A stretch of 64,000 nucleotides of DNA from Leptodontidium sp. MPI-SDFR-AT-0119 (Eukaryota; Ascomycota; Leotiomycetes; Helotiales; Leptodontidiaceae). The stretch is taken from contig JAHLEZ010000006.1 of the NCBI GenBank assembly GCA_020726505.1, forward strand, positions 1,550,001 to 1,614,000. Direction: 5' to 3'. The notes under the pieces are model-generated. The model had not been told where the DNA came from. It saw only the letters and a program-made list of their open reading frames with translations, and made no database searches. Made by a program: the position numbers and the translations under genes. This document shows positions 45,272 to 57,400 of the stretch, in pieces; positions within the stretch are counted from its first letter, which is position 1, and the number at the start of each line of letters is the position of its first letter.

Positions 45272-47225
45272 TTAGTTTGTGCCCTGCTCAAAGATTTTCC
45301 GTGGTTTGATTATATGGCCGCGAGTAGTCGATTTTACTGGGCTTAAAACTACCCCCTCGTCTTGAGTACTCCCTATAAAGCGCACCTGTTTCTTTGGCTT
45401 AACTAAAGCTCTTTTCGGCTTTGTAGGAGTCTTAGTTCGAACTGGTAAAGACTTTAAAGCCTTAGATTTGGGTGCTTCCTTCTGTTTTTGCGCCTCCTTT
45501 TGAGCCTTCTCCTCGATCCTCACTTCGTCGATATTATCCTCTCTCACTATAACCTGTAAAGCCTTCGCTGCCTTTTCAGCTTCCCTCCTAGCCTTGTTTT
45601 TAGCTTATATAACCTTCTTTGTATTAATTCGAATCCGTTCTGACTTCTCAAATGCCTCCTTCTCAGCTAGTTTAGCTTGTGTGAGTCGTACGTTGGCTGC
45701 AGAGAAGTATATCGGCTTCGTGTGCTCCTCCCCTAAGACGTTAAGCCGCTTCCTATATACCCTACTCTTTTTCTCTTCCTTTAAGGCCTCAATTAACCCT
45801 TCCTTGGTATGCCGGTCGAGTGCGGCTTGCGTAGACAGCTCAATATTCGCTTTAAAGAGCTTCTTAAGCTTTAGCTTCGTCGGATTTTTGCGATAATCGA
45901 GCTGGAAGTGACGAATCGATTTCGACGATGTAGGAGTCTTTATGTCAGCTACGACTAATCGTTCGGGTTCAGGAGCCGGCAAAGGAGTAATTGGCGCAGT
46001 AATAACCGAAAGAACGAGCTGTGGGTTGAAAGGCCAGATTCCAGGCTTGGTAAAGGCCTTCTGGATATTCTTGACAGTGAAGCTTGTATCCTAGGTAGTA
46101 CGAAAGAGGTTCAGGAAGTGTCTCTTCTTTATTGACGTAAGGCCGAGGCTTTGGGCTTAGAATTTGTTTAATTCTTGTGAATATGCGAGTGAAAGAAGGC
46201 TAAAGAGTATAACGTTAAGAGGCTGAAGTCAGTGTGTCGAGTGAGAAGGAAGAATAAGAAGAATAATACGCAAATCCTAGCATTTGTTAATAAAAGCCAT
46301 ATTTATATAGCTCGAATGTCCGTCTATAATCAAGAGACACTTTTCTCGAGAAGAAGAAGGCCGAGTTGCGGGTTCAAAGACTTGTTCTAGCTAACAAAGG
46401 CTGTAATCGTTATTACTCTATCTATTACTTGAAGTACTAAAGAAGAAGTCGTCGTCGTCTTGTAAATCCTCAACCTAAGTGTGTCTTAAGTCGTAGTTCT
46501 CGCCTGTATACAAGAGAGCGGCAGGGACCCTCGAACCGATCGCAGAGACGTACGTATTAAGAGTAATAAACTCTCTGTTTCCGTCGTGGGCGGCTTGTCG
46601 TACTCTTCCTGACTTCTATGCCTCTAAGGACATTATCCTTTTCATACTTCGCATTAACCCGATCAAGAAGCCCTTCTCGTCCTAGTTGTAGACATTATTG
46701 GTAGTAATTTGATTGTCTTCAACGGCTTGGCGTAACTAGAGTAAAAAACACGTTAGCAAGTGCTTTACGTGACGTATAAGAAAGTAATATAAAAAAGCAC
46801 TTAACTAGATCATAAAAAAGCTTGTAAGTAAGGCCAAATTCGCCCTTAACGCGTAAATGCTCAATATTACGCAAATATAGGCTTTTTAGCTCACTTTGGT
46901 GCTGGCGGCAAAAATCAGAGACCTAGTTCTTCCCCACAGCGCGTCCAATCATCTCTTCTGTAAAGTTCTTCACTATCTGGCTTGTCGGGGGGATAGAACG
47001 TGCAGTAAGGTTATTAATCTACTTGATAAGGAGACGCTCTTGTTCATTAGTAAGGTTCTAATTGACTTTAGACTAGAAGTCGGCTCTTGAGCGAGTCTCG
47101 CCTTTCTATCGACGCATAAGGGTTATATGGACGAGTTTGTGTTCTTTAGCAATCTAGCGATAATTTCCAATCCCTTGGGCTTCAATTGCGGCCAATGCGG
47201 CCTTCATAGCTTGTTCGTCGACCAT
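45272..47225 (-). pseudogene. pogo-type DDE transposase, many stops
   Basis: The frame begins MVDEQAMKAALAAIEAQ (psq-type HTH). A CENP-B/Tc5 HTH segment follows (VGKN*VSDFCRQHQ), then the DDE domain with the first Asp in YN*DEKGFLIG, the second in IIDGHSSYINMAFI, and LQPLNV where pogo enzymes have LQPLD: the third acidic position is Asn. The C-terminal part is basic and Lys-rich (45982-45605, 45547-45272). Across the N-terminal ~500 codons at least nine stops are all TAG and fall where Gln (CAG) or Trp (TGG) fits, for example YR*IAKEH, YN*DEKG and T*VEDL. One frameshift is needed near 46740. The protein cannot be made. Confidence 0.85.
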
Positions 47226-47237
47226 TTTGTGGTGTTT

Positions 47238-47308
47238 AAAAGTCGGTGAAGTGTAGGCGAGGACGGTGGTGCATTTAAGCGGGTGGTGCACGTGCTCGGG
47301 AAATCGAG
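47238..47308 (-). repeat. right terminal inverted repeat of the pogo-like element
   Basis: Inverted partner of 45105-45187. It lies just upstream of the transposase start codon at 47225, so the TIR also serves as leader sequence. Confidence 0.75.
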
Positions 47309-50123
47309 TAAGCAATGTATAACTCAGCTGGACATTCGCACGTGATAGGACAGCCATTGAGAGTACTATCGTGGGTTGGAACTTAGGGACCACAGACCTC
47401 TTACGCTCACAGAGCAAACTGTTTGGAAACTGCCTTAGATCAGTTCAATAATAATTAAAAAATGATAAATTCCTAAAGTACTTTCTGCTCACATTATATA
47501 TTGCTTAGCCCTGCCGCTTGAGGAAGTGAGTTCTCCCACAGCATTTTCTGGTGGTGGAGGGAAATTTGTGGGTCTCGCAGCCCTGCAGGGAGTGAGACGT
47601 CGTTCAGTCGTCCCTCCTTTCTCACGGCATTCTAGTGGGATACAAAATACAATTCACCACAAATCCAACCTTCGATACTTGAGACGGCTATGCATTTCAA
47701 TCAACGGCTCGCAAGCCAATCCAGTACATTAGACGCCGTCGAGAACATTCCCTGCCGCCGAGTATCAAAATTAATGAAGCGGCTTGGAAACTTCCACCCA
47801 TGCATGACCACCCGCCCCTTGACTTCCCAGACCATTCATGTATGTTTCCTCTCTCCAAGTCCTGGAAAAAAGGTTTGGCTCACCGATCGATTTGAGAGCT
47901 GAGCTCTTGTACAGCTGGTTCTGGTTTCGACTAATTAGAAAGGAAAAGCTGGCCGAGAGCAGGATTGTTTCTTCTTTCTTTTCTAAAGTGCAGGCACTGA
48001 TTGCTAGACAAGGCTTTTGCAAGGCAAGAACCACCTCTGACAAGATCTGAAATGAGCAAGCCGTGATGCAGGGCTCACTTGAGCTTAAAGTTTTTGGGTG
48101 CTTTTTATTACAGCAGTCTTAATAGAGAATGCTGAGCAGCTAGAACAAATCATTCGGGGGTTGCATTTTCCCAGATGCGTTGAAAAGGGGCCAAGTGTCA
48201 GGACAACAAGAATGCTCACCTGTCGAGCTATGTGCTTTCCTTTGGAACGTACTTTTCTTTCTGCTTTTTACTTCAATGAAGGTTCGAAGAAGGCTGCAGG
48301 AGAACTCATTTAACTTTAGTTGGGCTTTTCCCCCTCCTTAGAGGAAGACTCGTGCTATGCACGTGACTGTCGAGATTTCCAAAGCTCGTTCAGCACCCAA
48401 CTGTTCTTTTTGCTTTCCTCGGTTGTTTCCAGAAGCTTGAGTTTGAGGTTGAAAGTTCTGAGAATATGGCTGGGAGGTGATGAGAAGTAAGAGCACCCCT
48501 GTTTGGGGCATGTTGACTGGAATCTTCCTCAAGAAAATCACCTGGTGCAAGGTTTGCGGGCCAGACTAGCCAAGTTGGCATTTGCCACGCATTTTTTGCA
48601 TCTAGATCTTCTGGCATTAGACCAAAAATCAAACACGCAGAAGGTCTAGGCTTGCTTTGGCACCACGTGAATGATGTTTTCAAGCAGCAAAAATTAAGGC
48701 ATGCTAACACTTGCTGATGACCTAAACGTTCTGCTCAAGGCAAAGTTCTGTCCCCCAAACTCCCAACACAAGAGATTGCCGTTGTCTTTTCCTCGCATGA
48801 TTTTGAGTAGTATCATATGATTTCATGGGCCCTTCATGGTCAACTGCTTGTTTGCCTTGCCATATCTCCTACAGCGCTCACTGCTGGTCATACGCATGGA
48901 GCTTAACTGCTGACCCCTCCGTATCAAGCAAATGAAATTCTGAGATCAAACTTCATTCGACTCTGCTGGGAGGCTCTTTTGTCATTCCCGGCCTGCTTGC
49001 TTGTTGCTCACCGTGGCTTGATATGCAGTTTTACCCCTCTCTCGTGAGCCTGCCATTTACGGTGATGTGTTCGCGCGAGTGGACTCCCCGTCGTCAGGTG
49101 AAGTTCGACTTAGGAGCAGACTCTTGGCTCCTTCGTAACTGTGGAAATGATCGGTATCCAAGCCTATATAATCCTGCATCACCGTCATCGCAAGTCCGAG
49201 AATGGTAATAGTTCGGAGTATATGGTATGGAGCCCTTCATTGCTGGGCGGGGCGCGCGCGTATGCACGTAAAAACCTGCTCTACTGTCTACTCCAGTGGT
49301 CAGCCTTTAATAATGCATAAATTCTTCTTCCACACCTGTCAGAATGGAGAAAAGAAACAAACCAGCATACATGTTCATAATCCGAGCTGCATCGTACTTT
49401 AACGACTCTCCCTCTGGACCTGACACCGTCAGCTACCGTTGACCTGGACAAGCCTTTGATAGTTTCTCTTGTTTTGTTGGCTGTTCGGGGAGTCGGGTTG
49501 AGAAGGTGATACCGCCTTTTCTCGTCTCTCGCTGGCTGCTTTTGTTCCTTTTGGCAGCTACATCTGATGAGTTGGATGAATTCGATGATGAGGGGTTGGG
49601 AAGTACCAACATTTCTGTCTTTGCTTCTATTGCTGTCAATATATGTAGTAAGCGTTATAGATATAAAAAAGCTTCGCTCTTGTAAATGAAAAATGCGCGC
49701 CTTACCGTGGCTCTAGAAGAATTTTGTCCCTCGAGACTCAGCCTCTAGTCAATCGCCCTTCATGAACCCTCTCTAAGCCTGGGAGTAGTCAAGTAGCTCA
49801 GATGCAAGCTTCTTATTGGCCCAATGCCGTTGCATAGCAAGAGTATGAACCGACATCTACTAGCTTCTTTCTGAATTCTGTCGCTTCGCCCGCCTACCCC
49901 TCGTCACGCGAAATGCCTTTCTAAAAGTTTCAATCCGATTGCCGGCACATACCACGCAACAGAAAATAAATACCTCCGACATAAATAGCCTGTACTTTGC
50001 CGCATCTTCCACAGAAAATTACTCTATCCACCAAGTCAATCGCCTCCTACGGAGCTACTCGGCCACCGCCTCCTATCGCCACAGAAACGTGCACGCCCAA
50101 GGTACGACACAGCCCCTACCATC
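47309..50123. other. long region without a supported gene
   Basis: About 2.8 kb next to the transposon. Short open frames on both strands lack protein sense. A TATA-like tatataat at about 49166 has no gene after it. It may hold old, unrecognisable repeat debris. Confidence 0.45.
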
Positions 50124-51897
50124 ATGAAGATGATGAGTAGGACACATGCAGATGAGCTATCAGCTAATAATTTGGCTATTGCAGCTTTTGCATCCCTTCC
50201 ACCAAACGACGAAACCATGGCGCACAATGTCAACAAGAACATCATCACCAAGGCAGGGGACGATATGGAACGTCCACTACCCAAACAATACCCTGCACGC
50301 ACCTCTGCAGCACTCAATACTCTCTTGAGCACAGCCAAATCTTACAGGAACACTCGCAATGAGAAGCTTCGATCGCACAGAACGAATGTAGTCTTCCCTG
50401 CCTTTCAAGGGAAACTTGTCGCTGCTGGTAAGTTTCCCCAAACACTTAGAACCTATAGAAGCTGACTTGGGATGTAAAGGTTTGGAGAATGATCTCATCA
50501 CAGATGTCGAAGTCAACCAGTGGAAGCGCCTAAGATATGCCGATAGATGGCTTTCATAAGTTACTTGCTGAAACCACTCCCCGAAATAATCTTGTCCTTC
50601 ACGAAATCTGAGTTCGATGCTCGGAACCCAATCGTCGAAGACAAACCATGGGTTCCGAAGACCGCCAATCTTACGGACGGGTGTATCATACGATTCAAAG
50701 ATGGCGAAATAGCACATGTGTGGTTGCCAGACGCCCTTGACGAATTCTATCGCGGGGTTGAGGATCATCAGCCGTTAGAGCCTTTATGTATTCAGTGGGA
50801 CAAGGAGTATGACGAGCTCTATCCGGCGGACGAGGGTCGAAATACGGATAAGAGCCATCCATCGAATGAATATAAAAAGGGCCAAAGGAAATTTTACGAA
50901 GATCAAGGAATCCATTGTGGCAGTGCACTATAATGCCAACATAAGGTCATTCGAATGATCCTACATGGCAACGCAGTGGTCCTTGGTGCCAATCAGTTAC
51001 AGAGCGTAGCAACGGAGGTCTAAAGGGAAACTCAAAAGCCGCTGAGCGCGTGGCAGCCCTGAAGATATTTGAGACCCGCTTGGCTCCCGTGGAGGATGCT
51101 CTTAGCGCGCTATACAAAGTTGTCGCTCCCAAAACCTTCGCAGAGGCAAAGAAGCATCAACAATTCCTCGTTGAAGAGAAAACTGGCTTGGAGGTATTAA
51201 GCCCAGATCAATGCACGTCAACGTTCGTACACGTAAAGAATCAATCTGTTGTGCCGCACAAAGATCGAAAAGACTTTTGTCTACAAGAACTGGGATATCG
51301 ACTTAAGATGTTATCCGGTGATTCCATGTTGATTAATGCCAGATTCCTCGCTCACTGTCTGTGCCACATTGATGGCGAGCGAACATGTCTGGTGTTTCTC
51401 AATAAGAGTAGCAAGGACAATCTGGTGAAACATGTCAGCTAGATGGAACTTGGTCTAGAACTAGACGCAGTCTGGGCTGAGAAGCACAGGAGAGATAAGC
51501 AAAAGCGCGATAAACACTCCGGGATCTTGTCTACCGAGCTAGAAGTTCTCAAGCGTTATCTGGGCGATGCTGTCACTATTGAAGGAGTGATTGTTACCTT
51601 CCATGACATTTCGAAGCTTTCTTGGGAGGAAATCTACAAGCTCTAACACGTCCTCAATAACCTTTCGAAGCTACTCGCTTCAAGTCGGGAGAAAAAGAAG
51701 AGGGTTAAAGGGCTGAAGGATGCAGGCTTAGTGGACCAGGCGGCTGCTGCGGAAGAACAACCAACACCGTTCTTCTACCCCTTTATGAGACAGGAGCAGA
51801 ATCGATGGGAGAAAGATCCTACATCGGATCCCTTTGTTCCTCTAGCAGCAGTAAAGAGAGAGCAGAAGAGGAGAAACCTGGTGGACCAGGAGGACTG
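50124..51897 (+). pseudogene. TET/JBP-like 2OG-Fe(II) oxygenase gene, copy A, disrupted
   Basis: The N-terminal frame 50124-50427 joins across a GTAAGT...AAAG intron to 50480 and stops at 50559. Sense continues in shifted frames (FHKLLAETTPRNN, then 'SEFDARNPIVEDKPWVPK' to 50933), and again from ~51010 to 51897. The last part holds a double-stranded beta-helix pattern: the iron-binding His-x-Asp as VPHKD, a middle FCLQELGYRLKMLSGDSM, the distal His in FLAHCL and the 2OG-binding Arg in ERTCLVF. This matches Tet_JBP-type oxygenases, which hydroxylate 5-methylpyrimidines. In the last frame the only stops are TAG 51440-51442 and TAA 51644-51646, both where Gln fits. Compared with copy B, about 17 residues after HKD are missing. 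At least three frameshifts and two nonsense changes: not functional as read. Confidence 0.62.
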
Positions 51898-52379
51898 ACG
51901 GTGTTGCTTCTGCAGCAGATGGCATGGGAAAACGTGGTGGATGATGAAAGATGATACATGTAGTGCACATGATTGGTCCTGATGTATTTTTTATATTGAG
52001 TTTGATGAAACAGATTTGTGCATGGATACAGGAACAGGAGAAGAAACCAGATAATAAATGTCTTTTGTAACATTAAGCACGAGAGCTGTTGTGTGAGAAG
52101 ATTTTGGAACATGACATGCCAATACAATGCGGTCTTAGACCTGTGCAATTGAAGACCTGAACCTCAAAAGATACACTCTTCTTATATACCACAAGCTGGA
52201 GTTCAGAGATATATACAGATTTATGTATGTTATTTCTATATCTATTAGTCACCTCACAACTCTATAAATCTCCTATTGTACTTGTTCCCTCACCTACGCA
52301 AACCCACCAACACCATTTCTCGAGTACTTTGTTGTTTCTCCCACGTTGCAGGACCTCTGAAGACAAGCAATTTATACCA
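51898..52379. other. spacer between the two oxygenase copies
   Basis: About 480 bases. No coding sense assigned with confidence. The frame of copy B is formally open upstream to 52227, but that stretch is not protein-like. Confidence 0.45.
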
Positions 52380-53121
52380 GCACAATTCTCACCTCAAGTA
52401 AGAACTAGACCATATCGACAAATAAAAGAGGCTAGTACACGACTAAGGTCGCATACCGCTCCTACATTCGATTTGTTGATAGCTGTGGTCAGGAACAACT
52501 CGGTCCCAAACCACAAAGACTCCTTTGATCGTGGATTGGCTGTTAAAAATGTCTCTGGCGATTTAATAGGAAGGGATTTCTGCCTGCCGGATATCAGTCA
52601 GAGGCTGAAGTTTAGAAGCCGTGACTTCGTCGCCATGGACGCCAGAGCCATAGTACACTGTGTCACAGAGTTTGGTGGGGCTCGGGCAGCCTTTGTATTT
52701 CTTTCCAAGACTGACTCGACGACTGTCAAACAGCACGTCGATCCCGGGGGGGGGGGGGGGGGGGGGGGGGGTGGCCCGGAAAAAGATGAGGTCCTCCAAA
52801 TTCGAAAGGAGAAGAATCTCGCAGATGCCCTGAAAGGCGGGGGCACGATCCATCAGGTTGATCCCAAAAGACGAGAACTTCAACGCTGCAACAGCAGAAG
52901 CAAAGGACAAACCCGTTTTCCTTTTCTACAACCTCGACGGCAATGACCGGAAAAGATGGGCAAAAGATAAAACTCGGACGCCATTCTTTGAAAAAAAGCA
53001 GGACTCGACAAAGCGGAAATACGAAGCCATTTCCACGAAGTTAAATACAAAAGTCGAGAACATCGAAGAGAATGAGGATCCAAAAGGTAGCGAAGACAGC
53101 GAGGCTGGTGGTACAGACTAG
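52380..53121 (+). pseudogene. TET/JBP-like 2OG-Fe(II) oxygenase, partial copy B
   Basis: Encodes only the catalytic half. The motifs are complete: VPNHKD (His-x-Asp), a Gly-rich strand 'GLAVKNVSGDLIG', DFCLPDISQRLKFRSRD, distal His in IVHCV and Arg in GARAAFVFLSK. A 26-G tract then encodes poly-Gly in frame, followed by a charged helix (EKDEVLQIRKEKNLADALK). A frameshift near 52835-52860 moves the sense to another frame ('PKDENFNAATAEAKDKPV') that ends at TAG 53119-53121. The N-terminal half present in copy A is absent. It is therefore a truncated and frameshifted paralogue in direct orientation with copy A. No TET/JBP copy in the window is intact. Confidence 0.6.
52746..52771 (+). repeat. 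poly-G homopolymer, 26 bases, inside oxygenase copy B
   Basis: An uninterrupted run of 26 G after atccc. Upstream and downstream protein sense share one frame with the printed length (a poly-Gly stretch), so any length error of one or two bases would change the reading of copy B. Confidence 0.9.
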
Positions 53122-54416
53122 ATTTGAGCCAACCGTCTAGTCTCCGGTTATGGTTTGTTCAAATTTTCTTAGTCAATGTAAGAACGCACTGCTTGTAAAG
53201 TAATGTTTCTATTACAGATGTGAAAAACAACTGATGAACAGATTTATTACGTCTGCATCCACATCTAATTTAAGAACGATGAAGCTCTTTGACACCTTTT
53301 ACTTACGTCTTCAAAATCGAGTAAATCCTGATGGAAGTCTTGACTTAATCATAAAACAGTGAACATTCTTAGATTGCATGACGTGGACAACACTTTTGTA
53401 CTTTATATCGTCCAAAGATAATCTATCACAGTTCCTTGTCCTACAGAATAGCAACAACATGTTCACGTCATTCTGCTGTATCCAACAAATAAACTGCAAA
53501 ACTCAAAGGATCACCCCTATTAACTGATTTAAGCCCAAATCTCTGAGCACGACACCACACGCGGCTAAAAATAATCCTAATTAACAAATGTCATTGTTGT
53601 TTTCTTGCTCTTCTCCTCGCTTCACACTTCAGGGGCTACGGTCCAAGCGAAGCGCTAATCGGCCATTCTAATTTAGCTTCCGTACACTAAATCTTATCTC
53701 AACGCTACCTGAAAACCTAGATCTCGACAACAGCATTTCTCCATGAACTTCGATAAATGCCTTGAGGCACATCGATCACAGCCCGGAGGCTCTCAATTGT
53801 TTCTGTTTCTCTTTCATGAGCCGAAGTTGTTTGTTTCACCTTTGCTGTGTCTGTCAGCGAGTCTCAATCTCCCGAGTGGGAAGCCTGTCGCGCGAGATTG
53901 GTGGAGGGGCGGAGGGCGTGGCTGCAACCCCCTTTATCACATTCATTTAGTGAGATTCCGGAACAAGGAAAGGAAGGGCATTTTAGTTTCTTTACGTCAG
54001 TCAAGGCCGTTACATACAGAGCTATGGCCATGCCGCGAGTTTAAAAAGTATCCTGTCCTCGTTCGTCCATCACCGTCCCTACACATGTGCTGCTCCTCCT
54101 GAGCACCCAATGCTGCGCATGTCTTTGTCTATCCATTCAATAATTCCCGAACACCGTTATCCGTTTTTGCTTCTGGCTAATACATTGCGTTTATTTCCCC
54201 AGGAAGATGTAGGATATGTCGAAATAGGAAAGAAAAGAAACCAAGTCCATAAGAAGAATAACACCAAAGTTCAAGTGAACTCAATGGAGAGAAAAATTTA
54301 CTTTGTACGCCTTGGGGTATATACAACGCCTTCCGTACCAGAAAATCATCAAAGCTAGCCAGGTTCTCCCTCTCTCTTGAGGTCAATATTATGAATAAAT
54401 GCAACAGGGATTCAAG
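53122..54416. other. intergenic
   Basis: About 1.3 kb between the oxygenase relic and the 3' end of the kinase gene. No gene recognised. Confidence 0.5.
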
Positions 54417-57400
54417 TTATCTCGCTGGAAAGCCCGGAGGAGACGCGAAATTAGCTGTACTGGGTCGTTGTTTATCCATGTTCTCGTTTAAGTGTCCAAG
54501 GAGCATTTTGCAAATATTGTCGTCCCATGGAGTAGTGTCCACAATATCGCTGAATGCAGGAGTCAGAACGTTGAGACAGCAATGGGGAAAAGGAGATACG
54601 TACTGGTCCAATTTGAGATCCCTAGTGAGATCATCGTCTAGACGTCTCAGCCGCTCCATCCCCACTGTGTCGTTACCAAAGCTGATGAACTGAATACCGA
54701 TCTGTTCTCTGTCTTTTCTCAGGTCCTGGAGCTTTTGCACTACGTTCTTGATAGGGATTTCTGGTTTGCATTCAGCTTCCCAGACGCCGTTCGTCAGAAT
54801 ATAGAGGCTCAGTGGCTTTGGCGGTTTTTTTCGGCCACCAGCCGTTGCTGTCCAGTTTAGCCTTGTATTTATCTAATATCTGATTCAAACGAAAGTTTAT
54901 TTCCGTGCTTGCATCTGGGTCGTTTTGTTTATGACGTTCTACCAGTCGAACCAATGAAGAAGTATGCTTTTCCTCATTTGTGGATTGCTCGGAGATTGTG
55001 AAATAAAGATCAAGTCCGTTCTTGTCGGCATCTTTCAAGATATAGGACAAGCCCTCGATGACCTTCGTCACGTTTGGCCAATGCTGGACCATGCTGAAAG
55101 AATCGTCGACGAGAAAGACCTAGACCATATGTCAGCGTGCTATAGATCATTTGGGTAACTGTACTCACATGGTCCCGTCCTTTTAGGCGGTCTTGGTGGC
55201 GCCTGTTGAGGAATGGCCTGTAAAATCTATCGCTTTTACATTTTCGCTTCCAATCCAACACAGCACCCAAGGTCACGAAATCAGATGTTGCTGTTTGGAG
55301 AACCGGGCGATGAGTTGACTCTTGATTTTGATGAGTTTGAGGCTCTTGCGTCACGGTGCCCTGCCGAGCTGGGAGTCCAGTTGGCAGGCGATGGTCATCC
55401 ACATCTGCTTGGCCATTGATCTGTGAATGGGGGCGGCTGGTACCACTAGAGTGAGAAGTCTCCCTCTGAGGCGCATTTTCCGGAGAGGTTTCCGAGCACA
55501 AACCAGTGGTTGTGAGTGGCCTCTGAGTACCTGGGCTGCCATTGCCATTTACGCCCGGAATGAAGCGTGTCCGGTGATCATTTCGCCCAAGACTTCCAGT
55601 GCTACTTCGGCCAATGCCAGAAATCGGTGTGCTGTCAATGCCGGTGGAAGTATTCGATAGATTAGAGGCGCCACGTGGTGGTCTGTACGGCAGTGCAGTG
55701 GCATCGTGTTGCGTGGGACTGATGAATGGATCCTCTCCAAAGTCTGTCGAACCACCTTCTGGATGCCGATGCTTGGGACTGAATGGGGGTGTCAGAGGCG
55801 AAGGGTTTTGTAATACTCCGGTATCTGGTAGTTCTTGGACCGGCGTGGTTTCTGGGCTCCCAAATTCACGATCCATAGTGTCCGGGCTATGATTCCGAGG
55901 AAAGTCATATGCTGAAGCACCAGTCATGAGACCATATTCCGGGCCGTGCTCGTGAACGGCAGGAAGTACAGGATGCCCTCTGGGACCCAGAATAGTTCCC
56001 TTCTGACGGTACTCTGGTGGCAGAACTGGTGGAGTGGCTGGCTCGGAATTTGACGAGGGTCCAGGTACAGGATGGGTCACTGATCGTGCCTGGCTCCTGT
56101 TGCTTGAGTTGAAATCAGAGCCCGAGGCATGCAGGGGTTTCCTGGACTCTTGAAGATTTTTCTTCGCAGCGTCAATTATGGTCCGCTGCTTGCGCCACAT
56201 ATTTTCTGCCGTGGGGCGATGCTTTGTCTCGACGAGCATGTCTCCGATCATATCGACAACCTTCTCGGTGATGAAATCTGCCCTGCGAAGACTCCGAATA
56301 CGAGTCAATGCAGTCTGGTGTGACCTCCGGACAGCTTCCAAGGCCTCGTAACCATTGTGGAAGCAGTCAAACTCCCCAACGGGGTGGATCTGACTAAGTT
56401 CGACCTTTCGCTCTCTCCGGTAATCGACGACACCGAGCTTGTTATCAGCCATCCAACGGACAGCTTCGCTATAAATACATCCCAAGGACCAAATGTCAAT
56501 GTTTTGATGCACTCGCAGTTTGTTTCTGGCCGTTTTCTTCGTCTGGTCTGGAGGTTTCAGGAGCGCCTAAGCATAGACTCGTCAGCAAAGCAACAACTTT
56601 AGACGAGCTGGACCTCCAAGTGGCGGGAATCTAACGCACCATATGTATGTGTTCCATATGAATCGCTGGCCGTGGAATCTTCTCTCAGTGATTCCCCCCT
56701 TTTGAAATGGCTGATACCGAGGTCTGCAAGCTTGAAGTGCCAGTCTTGGGGATTTTTGGAGCCATTACTGAGGACCAGTATGTTCTCGGGCTTGACATCT
56801 TGATGCCATCTGTATACTTCTGTTAGCATTTTCCATCGCATCACGGAGCAGTCGGCTTCACCCTCGAAAGATCTGTGGCCCTTCAATTGCATCTCCATTC
56901 ATAGTGTGTATCTTCCATAATGCGTTTATCAACTGAAACAACCCTTCCCAGAACTTTATGATCTCCTCGCCTGAAGTCGGTGGCAACTGTTTTTCGAAAT
57001 ATTCCTTCAATGTACCCTTATCCGCATACTCCAAAATCACATTGAAGCTCCCGTTTCTGGTGAAGCTCCCAAAATAGCTTATGATGTGTGGATGCTTCCC
57101 GATCTGATCGAAGGCAGAGGTTTCGTTCTCGTAATATTTTTGGGCATCAGCTGTCGAATACTCCTTGAGTACAAAGGTATTTGCGTTTTCTTTTCCTACC
57201 GTCTGTTTTCTAAATTAGCATATCGTTTGTTGCTCGGCTTTTATTTTAGGATAGAATGTCGACTTGCCTGTTTGTGCTCTTCTGAGATTAGCTTGTTGTA
57301 GGACGGATGAATGTTGATCAACCAAAGTTTTGCGGTTCCTCCGTCGCGTAGCTTCCGCTTGTATGTTATGGGGAGTATCCTCTCGTCTTCAAAACATTGA

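Larger units (their letters stand above)
45105..47308 (-). mobile_element. pogo/Fot1-like DNA transposon, inactivated by RIP-like mutation
   Basis: A 2.2-kb element flanked by TA on both sides (45103-45104 and 47309-47310), with imperfect terminal inverted repeats and a transposase frame on the minus strand. The TIRs begin ctcga..tcccgagcacgtgc and match over about 70-83 bases with a ~12-base indel. The transposase frame is broken by many stops. It lies between the NLR gene and a region of other broken genes. Confidence 0.85.

Noticed and set aside
47526..49640. Several short frames beside the transposon
   Set aside because: None has protein sense, splice links or repeats that would tie them to a known element.
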